NCBI GenBank assembly: GCA_963556145.1 | Contig: OY744468.1 | Span: 2,418,001-2,482,000 of the forward strand | Reading direction: 5' to 3' | Source: Hygrocybe punicea | Taxonomy: Eukaryota; Basidiomycota; Agaricomycetes; Agaricales; Hygrophoraceae | Length of the DNA: 64,000 nucleotides | Shown: positions 55,924 through 64,000 of the stretch, in pieces | How the letters are laid out: every line of letters starts with the position of its first letter | Numbering within the stretch: the stretch's first letter is position 1 | Position numbers and translations under genes: made by a program | Notes under the pieces: generated by a model | What the model saw: only the letters and a program-made list of their open reading frames with translations | The model's database searches: none | What the model was told of the DNA's origin: nothing

Positions 55924-56190
55924 TGTTGGGAATAGTAGTTGCAGAAAGGATTAGTAATCCGTATCACGTGATCCCGGAACTCAAACACACCTGTCCGATG
56001 AATAATGCTGAAGCGCAGCAGTTCTTCTACTACAAGAAACTTCTAGTAGATTTAGCTAGTAGTAGTATAAAAGCCCTCTCAGAGAGAGGTAAATATAATT
56101 CAATTCCACATAACTTACTTAGCAGTCAACAACCACTGCACTATATATTCCAATACCAGATGCCAGTGAGAAATTCGCCCTTCATTTAGA
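55924..56190 (+). mobile_element. 3' LTR of the copia element (end approximate)
   Basis: Starts TGTTGGGAATAGTAG just after the pol reading frame (KGECWE) and a GGGGGAG purine tract. Contains a TATAAAAG box near 56,066. The 3' limit is a guess because no second LTR is present. Confidence 0.55.
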
Positions 56191-56440
56191 GCAGTCATCC
56201 AGATTACATGACATTATCTATATTGGAATGCTAGAAGCCGAAATCATCCAGATAGTATTCAAATGCCATTGAATATTGAAGCCTCGCAACTGTGATATGA
56301 GGGACGCAGTATCGATGTTGCATGGTACATTATAATTTTCCTCATATAACATATCTGGAAAGGAAAATTTGCCTACTAGTACACAACTATCAGATCTGTA
56401 AGAAGTTCAGAGAAGCTTAAATGTCAAGTCCTCGTTTATA

Positions 56441-57858
56441 TCAGCGTTCACCGCCTCCACCACCTCCATCGCCTCCACCACCTCCATCGCCTCCATCGCC
56501 TCCATCGCCTCCATCGCCTCCACTGCCTCTACCACCGCCTCCACCACCTCCACCACTGCCTCCACCGCCTCCACCACCGCCTCCACCACCTCCACCACCG
56601 CCTCCACCACCTCCATCACCACCTCCACCACCTCCATGTTGTACAGTCAGATTCGCACTGCACAGCGAATAATAAAAATGATTGACAAACACCACTCCCA
56701 AGGAAATCTGGAACTCCTCATCCACCGACCCCGCCATTCCGCAGACTTTCATCCTTGCCTTGTCTTTCGGATCAAGAGTAAGCGATTGCAACACCCTGAA
56801 GTACTTTGCCGTCGAATTCCGCGACACCAGCGTTGCCGCTGCTGGCCAGCAATGGTAACCTGGGCGTTGAAATGGAATAGAGTTGTCCAGGAGAGAGAGA
56901 TTCAGGGACTGGAAAGAGAGATTGGGAGAGGTAGCATAGGTGCCGCTGATGTTATTTGTTGAGTTCGCACCCCATGCTATGTATGTCTGGTTTTCCCAGT
57001 CATAAGTGATGTTGGGGAACAATGGGCCGTCCGTGCCGGCAAGGGAGAAATCGAAGCGAAGTTGGTTGTCTCCGTGACGGGTTAATTCGGCGGTATAATT
57101 GGTTCCTGAACGTGTGGATGAGATGTTGGCTGTTCCAACAAGTGGAAGAGTGTTGAGAAGGGTATAATTGCTCGAGGAGTTCAATACGACATCCCAATCC
57201 CAACCATTGGCAGCACAACCATGGTTGAAGATGCTGGTATGATAAACGCCCGTGATGGAGGGATAGATCCAGAGAGTGACGTTGAGTAAGGCAAGGAAAG
57301 TGCCTGCCCATGGAAGCATCCAGAGATAGAGGATGCAGGAGGGCATCCTGAGACTCTTGCCGATTGCCAGGCCTCTGCGTACAACCTGATATCCAATTAT
57401 AGCATTTGGAACACAGGCGGCGATTGCGAAGAACCAGAGGAAGAATTTGAATGCGACCTCTGTGTGACTGTTACGATGGATGTTGACACTGACATTGGAG
57501 TTGAAGTAGATGTCGGAATAACTGGCATAGTATACGAAAATCCCAAAAACGGCGTCGAGGAGCAAGAATATGACAGCAACAATGATTAGAAAAGCGAGGA
57601 ATCGGGTGGCTCTCCATAAATTGGCGAAAGATATCTTGGTGCTAATAACTTGGGGGAGTGTGAACGGCTGCCGTTCGGGCTTAGATTCTGGGCAAATAGG
57701 TTCGACGATAAGAATATTAGCACTGATGTTCGTCTTGGAGACTCACCAGTCGATACCAAGGAACGATGACCCAACTCGGTGTCCACTAATGTACTGCTAC
57801 CGTCTCCCGTTTTCGAGAAGTTCGACGAGAACAAGGACCTCGTTGACGGGGTCGCCAT
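56441..57858 (-). CDS. multi-pass membrane protein with polyglycine C-terminal tail, function unknown
   Basis: Start ATG 57,856-57,858 (MATPSTRSLFSSNFSKTGDG); an intron of about 60 bp follows RSLVSTG, then ESKPERQPFTLPQVISTKIS. Membrane segments: FLAFLIIVAVIFLLLDAVFG with GIFVYY, FFLWFFAIAACVPNAIIGYQ, and ILYLWMLPWAGTFLALLNVT. Between and after them is an extracellular-like region with many N-glycosylation sequons (NSSSNYT, NISST, NLSL) and conserved-looking Cys. Near the end come SLTLDPKDKARMKVCGMAGS and FYYSLCSANLTVQ. The last about 65 residues are almost only Gly, with a few Asp/Ser/Arg, encoded by a CCACCTCCA/CCGCCT microsatellite; stop at 56,441-56,443. A broken paralogue flanks the Plavaka element. 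It directly borders the transposon island. No family recognised; basidiomycete-specific by impression. Confidence 0.65.
56451..56637. repeat. CCACCT/CCGCCT microsatellite coding polyglycine
   Basis: About 187 bp of trinucleotide repeats (CCA, CCT, CCG, TCG variants) inside the last exon of the membrane protein gene, read as Gly codons on the minus strand. Confidence 0.9.
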
Positions 57859-58278
57859 GTCAGTTCGGATTTACTCGTATCTACCCAGGATTCATGCTTT
57901 TCTACATACAGCTTTGTCCATGGGCATGTGATGCGAGGTCGAGGCCGAGGTCGCAATTGCCAGTGTAGGGACCGATAATCTGACACGTTCTGATGGCCAG
58001 CCACAGAATCCTAGGCCTCCGACGTTCAGCGCTTCGAGGATCGCCTCTATTCGTCCTGTATAATAACAAACCAGCTTAGGAGACATATTGTCTGTACGCA
58101 ACTTTAAGAGAAGTCGAATTCGGATTCTTTGACGGCTTGGTCCAGGAAAGGCGAAAAATTCGTCTGGAGAAGGGAGAGAGAGGTGTTTAAATGGTGGCGC
58201 GGAGGGATCTCGTTCTGTAGAGCCTGAAGTTTATGTAAGTACAAAGTTGGCGCAAGCCTTAGACTACATCCACTTTCA

Positions 58279-59594
58279 ATGGCATCCTCCGCTCCATCCT
58301 CGCGAGCGTTAACAGTGATCTTACCCCTCATCGCATCGTCGCAAGCATACGAAGCACATCAAAAAGCGCGCACATTCGCCTCGCGATACGTCAAATCTGG
58401 TCAATACGATACAGCGATAGACGTTCTCTTCCAGAGCGCACGGGAGCTCCTCAAAGCAGGGCAGGTTGGCAGCGGGGTGGATTTAACCATCTTTTTGTTG
58501 GACGTTTATGAGAGCAAGGAGGAGAAGGTTTCGGAGGAAAGTAGAGGTGAGTGGGGGGTTGCTTTGTGGCAGGCTCCCTTCACATATGAACCGGAAGGCG
58601 TGCTGAATCTTTCGATAGGTAGAATAACGCAGCTTGTCGCACTCACTGGTCCCTCTGGATCGTGGAGAAAAACAATAATCGATAAGGCTATTGCGTAGGT
58701 ATTCTCCCTCCAATCCGTATCTACCTGGCCCAACAGAAACTCTCCACAGTTGGTCAGCTAAGCATGGAATATGTCCAGCAGGGGATCAAGATTTCCACCA
58801 CTACATTGGTGAACTTCTCTATAAAGGTACTTTTCTCTGATATCCTTTACAACACTTTTTCTCAGGAGCAACATCTGATTTTTGCAGAAGGCTCATTTGA
58901 TCTCGCCGAGCCGCATTTACTTGCCTCAGGGAAACGTGACAGTGCTCGTCTCCTCGCAGAAATGATGGCCGAATGGTCTACAGCAGGCGGAACGCCAGGC
59001 GCCTTTGCTCTCCGCGGGACAATCCCGTATGTCTCCTCCAGCGTTCCCGCCCTTCAACTCTTCCTAGAATTTCTTTTCTCAGTTATCTCCAAAACGGCGA
59101 CATATTGTCAGCGCGTATGTTTATAACGCACTTTTCCTCCATCATTCCCCGTCTCCACTCGTCCCTGCAACCTTCACCTATTTCTGCGAACCCTACTTGC
59201 GAGGTCATTTTGACCGCAGACCCGGTTCTCAATTTTTGTCAAATCGCCGTCCTCACCTGTCAACGTGCTCAAGGTGAGCGGAATAAAGCCATGAGGGAGG
59301 CATGGGTGCGGCTTTGTGGGGCGTATCAAAGTGCGGGAGGACTGCTGGCGACACCCGAAGTACGAAATGTGGGTTCTGCCTCATCCTCTGTGCATTTCAG
59401 ACCCGGAAACTCACGTTTTTTTCACCGAAATCCCACAGGTCTTAAACGAACTCGGGACTCTGTACTTTGCGATCCCACCGCCCCGTAACCAACCTCCCAA
59501 CCCTTTCGGAGAAATGTTGACTTCGCTGTTGGGTGGGCCGGCAGGGACTGTGCCGACGAGAAAGCTGTTGTCACCTGCACCGGGACTGGATTGA
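58279..59594 (+). CDS. GET4: Get4-like protein of the tail-anchored protein insertion pathway
   Basis: Homologue of Get4 (alpha-solenoid cytosolic protein that with Get5 hands tail-anchored membrane proteins from Sgt2 to Get3). Start ATG 58,279, stop 59,592-59,594. Exon 1: AYEAHQKARTFASRYVKSGQ, YDTAIDVLFQSARELLKAGQ, VGSGVDLTIFLLDVYESKEE. Later exons: GPSGSWRKTIIDKAIAWSAK, GSFDLAEPHLLASGKRDSAR, LLAEMMAEWSTAGGTPGAFA. Then come LQNGDILSARMFITHF, LNFCQIAVLTCQRAQ and LNELGTLYFAIPPPRNQPPN, ending GGPAGTVPTRKLLSPAPGLD. Length near 320 residues, usual for Get4. Introns about 50-75 bp at about 58,546, 58,698, 58,827, 59,026 and 59,368. The frame looks intact. Confidence 0.87.
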
Positions 59595-59965
59595 GGGATT
59601 CGATGCAAGCCCGGAAAGTCATTTCATTTTAATGTCAGATAAGATGTGCGCTATCTTTGTCTTTGGACAATGTCACCGACCAATAAGACAAACACTGAAG
59701 GTAAATTGGATGGAAAAATAGCCTTCAAGGCATACAAGGGTTCAAGAGAGGGTTCGAGTGTTTGCAGGAACGGACAGTCAGATGGAAATTGTTACCGAAC
59801 AGTGCCGAATTCAATATTTCGAACTCGTAGCGGGCGTTGTACATGATTGAACGAAACTTTAGTGTATTATAAGCTGATAAAGTCCAGTCCATGCTTTAAC
59901 AGTCCGGATTCATCCGGGGAAAAAAAAATCATTCGGCATTATTCGTAATTCACTTGTCCCCCCCT
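59595..59965. other. intergenic between convergent genes
   Basis: 3' regions of GET4 and the ferritin-like gene. No gene seen. Confidence 0.5.
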
Positions 59966-61108
59966 TCAATTCTCAATGAGGTTTCCTTGCGAGTCGAACG
60001 GGAAGTTCATAATCGTAGGCCCCGCCAAAATCGATTCATCACTGACGGCAGACCCATTCGTGGACACAACGGCATAGACAGTCCCCAACAGAGTGGGAAG
60101 CGTGGCTGCTCCATTCTGGATTTGGGCAAAGACAGTGCCGGAACTGGTGAAGAATGCGACAAACGTGGTGGTGGTAGACGGGGGCGGGTTGGGGAAGGTG
60201 ACGGTTAGAACTGATCCTGGCTTGAGGGATGTGGTGCTAGTGGTAAGTGTGGGGAAAGCCTTGACGGGAAGGGGAGGGTTCGTGGAGGGGCAAGAGGTGA
60301 TGAACGCAGCGGCGAGGGTAAAGACTTCGTTGAGGTCGAGGGGAACCTAGGGGTTGTTTGTGAAATCGTTAGATGTGAAGGCGAAGCATGAGGATGGAAA
60401 TTTACATCAAAATTGCCGCTCCATGGATTGGCCTTGTTGACAGCAGAAGCTATCCAGGCCGCATGACGAGCTTCCGTAGAGAGAATGGTCGCCGCCGCCG
60501 TCAGATAGGCTTTGTTGGTAATCAACTGAGCAGCCCCGGCGTACGCGGACACACCTATGAAACGCACAATGTTGAATACGACGACAAACGAACTGCATCG
60601 TTTAAATCAACAACGTACCGACACTTTCGAGAGCCTGACTGAGAGCTACAAACGACTTTGGGTCGGTATAAGGACTGAGGAGACGGATCGAATGTTAGTG
60701 TTAGCTAGACCCTATCAGCACTAGATGTAACTCACAAGTTATATTCGCAGGGTTGGGTTGCCTGATCACCCAACACCGTTGTCAAGAGCTCTACGTGAGC
60801 CTTCTCATGATCGGCAACTTGGACGTAACGACCGCGCGCAAACGCAGGCAAGCCGGCCTGGGCAAAGGCTGCTTCATCGAACTTTTGGAGGCCACCTTGA
60901 TAAAACGCATTCTCCAAGTGCTCGAGCGTCAGGGCAAAGTTGAGAACGGTGGTGTCTTTGAAACAAGGACTTGAGTACTGGCTCTGGCTCCCGAGGTTGA
61001 CAGAGGAAACAGCCTACCATTGATAGCATCTACACGTTTGACCAAGCTGGGAATGGCACGAACGGTGAGAACAGTGACGGCGAGAGTGGCGAACCAAGTG
61101 GACTTCAT
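59966..61108 (-). CDS. secreted ferritin-like domain protein (Rds1-like)
   Basis: Start ATG 61,106-61,108. Signal peptide MKSTWFATLAVTVLTVRAIP. Exon 2 contains FALTLEHLENAFYQGGLQKF, AFAQAGLPAFARGRYVQVAD and HEKAHVELLTTVLG; the E...H/E...HE..H spacing is that of the ferritin-like fold of this family. Next are YTDPKSFVALSQALESVGVS, AYAGAAQLITNKAYLTAAAT and LSTEARHAAWIASAVNKANP. The C-terminal half is a Pro/Thr-rich beta-type region (VLTVTFPNPPPSTTTFVAFF), ending FPFDSQGNLIEN; stop at 59,966-59,968. Related proteins are known as stress- or dessication-associated secreted proteins in fungi; enzymatic activity is not established. Introns about 50-60 bp. Looks intact. Confidence 0.78.
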
Positions 61109-62880
61109 CGTGGGCGGCAGTTGGATGGGTGGGGATGAAGAGAAACTAATGGTTGGGTTATGGTGCAATTGTTGCCGCCTTTTATATAACCTTGTGCCCC
61201 TTTATGCTTGCGCCGATCGTATGATTCTGCCGACGTCTTCATAATCTCATTGCCGCTTATTGAATGTTTTTCCCACTTGGGCACTCCGAGTTCGCCGTCC
61301 GCCACTGCGTCACTGAGTTGGGTCGATCATGGGTAACTCGGCCATTTCACTTGTACCGCCTGCCAGATGTGGAGTGTAATTCCTCGGCTTCTCGTCAGAG
61401 TTTCGGCCAATGGCAGGTAGGGTAGACAAAAAAAATCAAAAGGTTGAATGACGTATTACAAAATACAATCGTTGGCGTGTGAGACCCACAACTCGAAAGC
61501 TTGAACGTTTGAACTCAAAAGTCAAATCTCCCAGCCGCCAAATGCGGTTGTGTATTCCAAAAGTCCAAATTTTTCGCCGTGCGGATGGCAGAGCATGACA
61601 GTGGCCAGGTTGAGTTCGACGGTCTTCCAGGGGTAAGCCAAGGTCGCCTCTGCGGCTGGTAAGGGGTTGTTGTGTGTTGTTTGGCAACAGCCTGCAAGAT
61701 TTGTCACCCATCGGCGTACTCGGAGATATCATGTGATATGCTGATTCAACTCCATAGAGTTTATGCTGGGGTCAGCCTGGGCCCCCGGTTACCTCGCCGG
61801 GAAAATAGTTGTAAAATAGTTTCGCAGATTTTGCAACTACACAGTTGCAAAATTCAATCCATCTGCCACTTATTACTAATTTTGAACCCTTCAAAATGAA
61901 ACAAAGGTACAAAAGGATTCATTTGGATTGGATTTTGCAACTACAAAATTGGTTGCAAAAATTGTAACAAGCTGCCAAAAATTTTACGACTCACATGTCG
62001 CTGACGATCACGTGATATGTTATTCTTGATCTTCAAGTTGATCATGCCTATTTGCACAACTTGCACTCATCCAATACCGTTCCTCTATACGGTCTATCAG
62101 TCAGCCCACAACCTCCGACTCGAGCAGTGTGTCCGTTCGTCCATCGCTTTCCATTTATCCGATTAGCTCACTGAATGAAGCTTACCACCGCCTTGATAGT
62201 CGGCCTGCAACAATTTTGCTGACCCATATGTCGAACATGATTCTCTAACATTATTGTTGGACTTGATATTGCTAAAGCGCGGCGTATATCGGCATTTGTT
62301 GTATAATCGAGGAACGGAGCCCAGGAGAGCAGGAGCTAGCCAAGAAAAACTGGATGGCCGGCAGAAGGAGAAGCGACAGGAAAGGGAAAAGGTCAGCGGA
62401 CTGAGTAGCATGATTGATCAACCAATTCACATAGCCTTGCATAGTTGAGATGGCTGCTGATATTGCGGCTGGGAAGTGTGCTTGTGTTAGTCGATGCCTG
62501 TGCGTCGTGCCTACCTTCCGCCATTCCCTCTACACGGTGACCATTGTTCAGTCATCAGATGGACCCACTTTCGTACGATCTATCCCTGTAAGAGGAAGAC
62601 CGCATAATTAAACATGATCCAACAGATCACAGCCATCCCGTCGATGTCATTCCATGGACAACAGAAACCATCACAGTATTTGTCCGAACATTCATTGGAT
62701 GTTCAGTTGGTGCGGATTTTCTCGAATCCTCATTCCCTCACTCGTGTAACCTGCTACAGAAACTGTGGCGTTTCACGCCGGCATCATGCTGTCCTGTTAC
62801 CTCACCTTGAACATGCTGGACTGGGTATTATCTTTGAAGCAACAACCGTCCGCACCAATATCTGGTATCCGACAAGAATT
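61109..62880. other. long region without a supported gene; contains an AT-rich inverted repeat
   Basis: Upstream of the ferritin-like gene. Minus-strand ORFs at 61,436-61,732 are short and unrecognised. 61,800-61,975 holds TTTTGCAAC/GTTGCAAAA inverted repeats. From 62,000 to 62,880 there are only short ORFs; 62,614-62,910 (+) may belong to the unresolved gene that follows. Confidence 0.35.
61800..61975. repeat. imperfect long inverted repeat, possible MITE
   Basis: GTTGCAAAATTCAATCCA near 61,843 is mirrored by TTGGATTGGATTTTGCAAC near 61,923, and outer AGTTGTAAAAT/ATTGTAAC blocks are also complementary. About 170 bp. No clear target duplication. Confidence 0.4.
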
Positions 62881-63384
62881 CCGGTTCGCAGTCTCCTGTC
62901 GAGCTATTGACGATGGAAACTAAATCGCGGCTGGCTGTGGCTAGATTCACTCTGATTCCATTGGCGCTTCTTTATTCCTCAATGTCGAAATTATTCCTCC
63001 TGTTTCTGCTCTCAGTTTGGCGTCCTACATATCCTGAACAACCCATTATCTGGAACGTGACATCCAGTGACAACCCTTTCATCTCTAGTGCGCTGGGAAT
63101 CTTTGATGACGACAAAATCGATCGCGAATGGGTAGTAAGGAATGTCCTCGGAGGGATGTCTGCCGGCTTCGGTTTACGGGGTATGTCAATCCCCATGGTG
63201 CGATGTCGTATGTTCCCCACAGCTAATGGCCGGCGCAGTTATACTCGATTGGCATCCCGTCTTCACGACAATCATCGTTCTCGCAGGCTGGGCCGTCAAG
63301 ACGCTAGTGTCTGGCTTGTTGAGCGGATGGGTTGGCGGGGATGAAAAGACTGGGGAGGCGTGGCTGGCGTACAGCATACCATAA
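62880..63384 (+). other. unresolved exons, hydrophobic protein
   Basis: Open stretch 62,907-63,180 reads LIPLALLYSSMSKLFLLFLL, PTYPEQPIIWNVTSSDNPFI, LGIFDDDKIDREWVVRNVLG and GMSAGFGL. Another frame at 63,228-63,384 reads LMAGAVILDWHPVFTTIIVL and AGWAVKTLVSGLLSGWVGGD, ending AWLAYSIP. A GTATGT...CCACAG pair lies between them, but the frames do not join cleanly. Both parts have membrane-type segments. I could not identify a family. Confidence 0.35.
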
Positions 63385-63851
63385 AATGTGCTCTTCCACA
63401 ACGCAACGTCGAAAGCGAATGGGAGGCCTTGTTCAGGGTCTAGAGCTCGTCGAGCCAGTTAGCCTATACAATTTTGTTTGCGCGGACCACTCTCGCAAAT
63501 TTAAACTCTTCTGATCTCGCTTCGCGTCAAACCTCATTACCCATGCCGCTGGTCCTTAGCGTCATTCTCAACCCCCCGCGCGTGCTTCCATGAGAAAAGC
63601 TACCAAACCTTCCTAAGGGTTTCACCGAGTCATAGCTTTGGCCCAAGAAGCTGTCTTGACAATGTCTACATCTTACGGTTATATATGCGCCATTTTACAA
63701 CAGTGGTGCGTCTGGTCCTTTTGTGGCATGCCATTAAACAGTACAATCATTAAAGACAGAACACAGGACACGCAAAGCCTCCAATCAAGCCTCCAATCAG
63801 GACGTAGTCAAGCTACCAGGGCTGTCTCTCGGTTTGAAACCCACTCTCCAT
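63385..63851. other. intergenic, no gene seen
   Basis: Only short ORFs without recognisable product. Confidence 0.4.
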
Positions 63852-64000
63852 TCATGACCTAGCTATCTGATACTTTTCGTATTTTTCTTGGACAACACGA
63901 TGAGCCAGAATCTTGAGCTCAGCCGTGGTCGAAGGGTCGTCATAACCGGTCACTACGTAAGGACGCGGAAGAGACCGAACACTAGTAACAAGGTGGTTGA
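63852..64000 (-). CDS. C-terminal end of a gene continuing beyond the window, product unknown
   Basis: Open to the window edge for about 49 codons on the minus strand, ending in TGA at 63,852-63,854. It reads SLPRPYVVTGYDDPSTTAEL and KILAHRVVQEKYEKYQIARS. The smooth helical composition and lack of stops suggest a true last exon. No family recognised. Confidence 0.4.
   Translation of the reverse strand, partial: NHLVTSVRSLPRPYVVTGYDDPSTTAELKILAHRVVQEKYEKYQIARS

Noticed and set aside
56421..56672. Polyproline ORF on the plus strand
   Set aside because: It is the antisense of the polyglycine microsatellite in the membrane protein gene.
61522..61707. Small Cys-containing ORF considered as a hydrophobin
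   Set aside because: Only one CC pair and one other Cys; the eight-Cys hydrophobin pattern is missing.
62907..63384. Oligopeptide or other transporter
   Set aside because: Hydrophobic segments are present, but the frames do not join and no transporter motif was recognised.

Overview
The window looks like nuclear DNA of a basidiomycete fungus, probably an agaricomycete. Genes are broken by short introns (about 50-60 bp) with GT-AG borders. The mobile elements (Plavaka, KDZ, basidiomycete-type Ty3/gypsy pol, PIF/Harbinger with a Myb/SANT partner) are the ones known to be expanded in mushroom-forming fungi.

Layout. (1) 1-9.2 kb is a host segment: the 3' end of a TFIIH subunit gene (TFB2), a Gti1/Pac2 (WOPR) transcription factor, an F-box-like protein and a decayed sesquiterpene synthase. 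(2) About 11.5-56.2 kb is a transposon island in which elements are stacked inside one another. (3) 56.4-64 kb is host sequence again: a membrane protein with a polyglycine tail, GET4, a secreted ferritin-like protein and the end of one further gene.

The island, in order. A 6.0-kb Plavaka element (11,558-17,575) sits in a broken paralogue of the membrane protein gene whose intact copy is at 56.4-57.9 kb, so the empty site can be read directly. Next come a truncated PIF/Harbinger transposase and its SANT partner. A Ty3/gypsy element follows (LTRs at 20,105 and 39,064-39,895). Its 5' LTR was split by a 12.5-kb KDZ transposon (20,676-33,212) with an 8-bp target duplication. The rest of the gypsy element carries a solo LTR of a second family, which itself contains a hAT MITE. 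Beyond it lie a hAT transposase remnant hit by a 1.8-kb hAT element, a Tc1/mariner transposase hit by a fold-back TA MITE that was in turn hit by a 2-kb LTR-like element, a SAM-like gene broken by a solo LTR, a PIF1 helicase fragment, and a dead Ty1/copia element carrying a solo LTR and a hAT MITE.

The most notable object is the KDZ element. Both ends are inverted arrays of a 45-bp satellite built around GGATATATCC. It carries three multi-exon genes: a CxC2-type KDZ transposase (+), an uncharacterised protein with a PHD-like finger, a possible caspase/CHAT-like core and a zinc ribbon (+), and a divergent gene for a helix-turn-helix/HMG-like protein (-). Between the divergent genes lies a 1.3-kb CpG-dense, G-quadruplex-prone minisatellite inside an otherwise CpG-poor element. 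No TET/JBP gene, which is known from other fungal KDZ elements, was found here.
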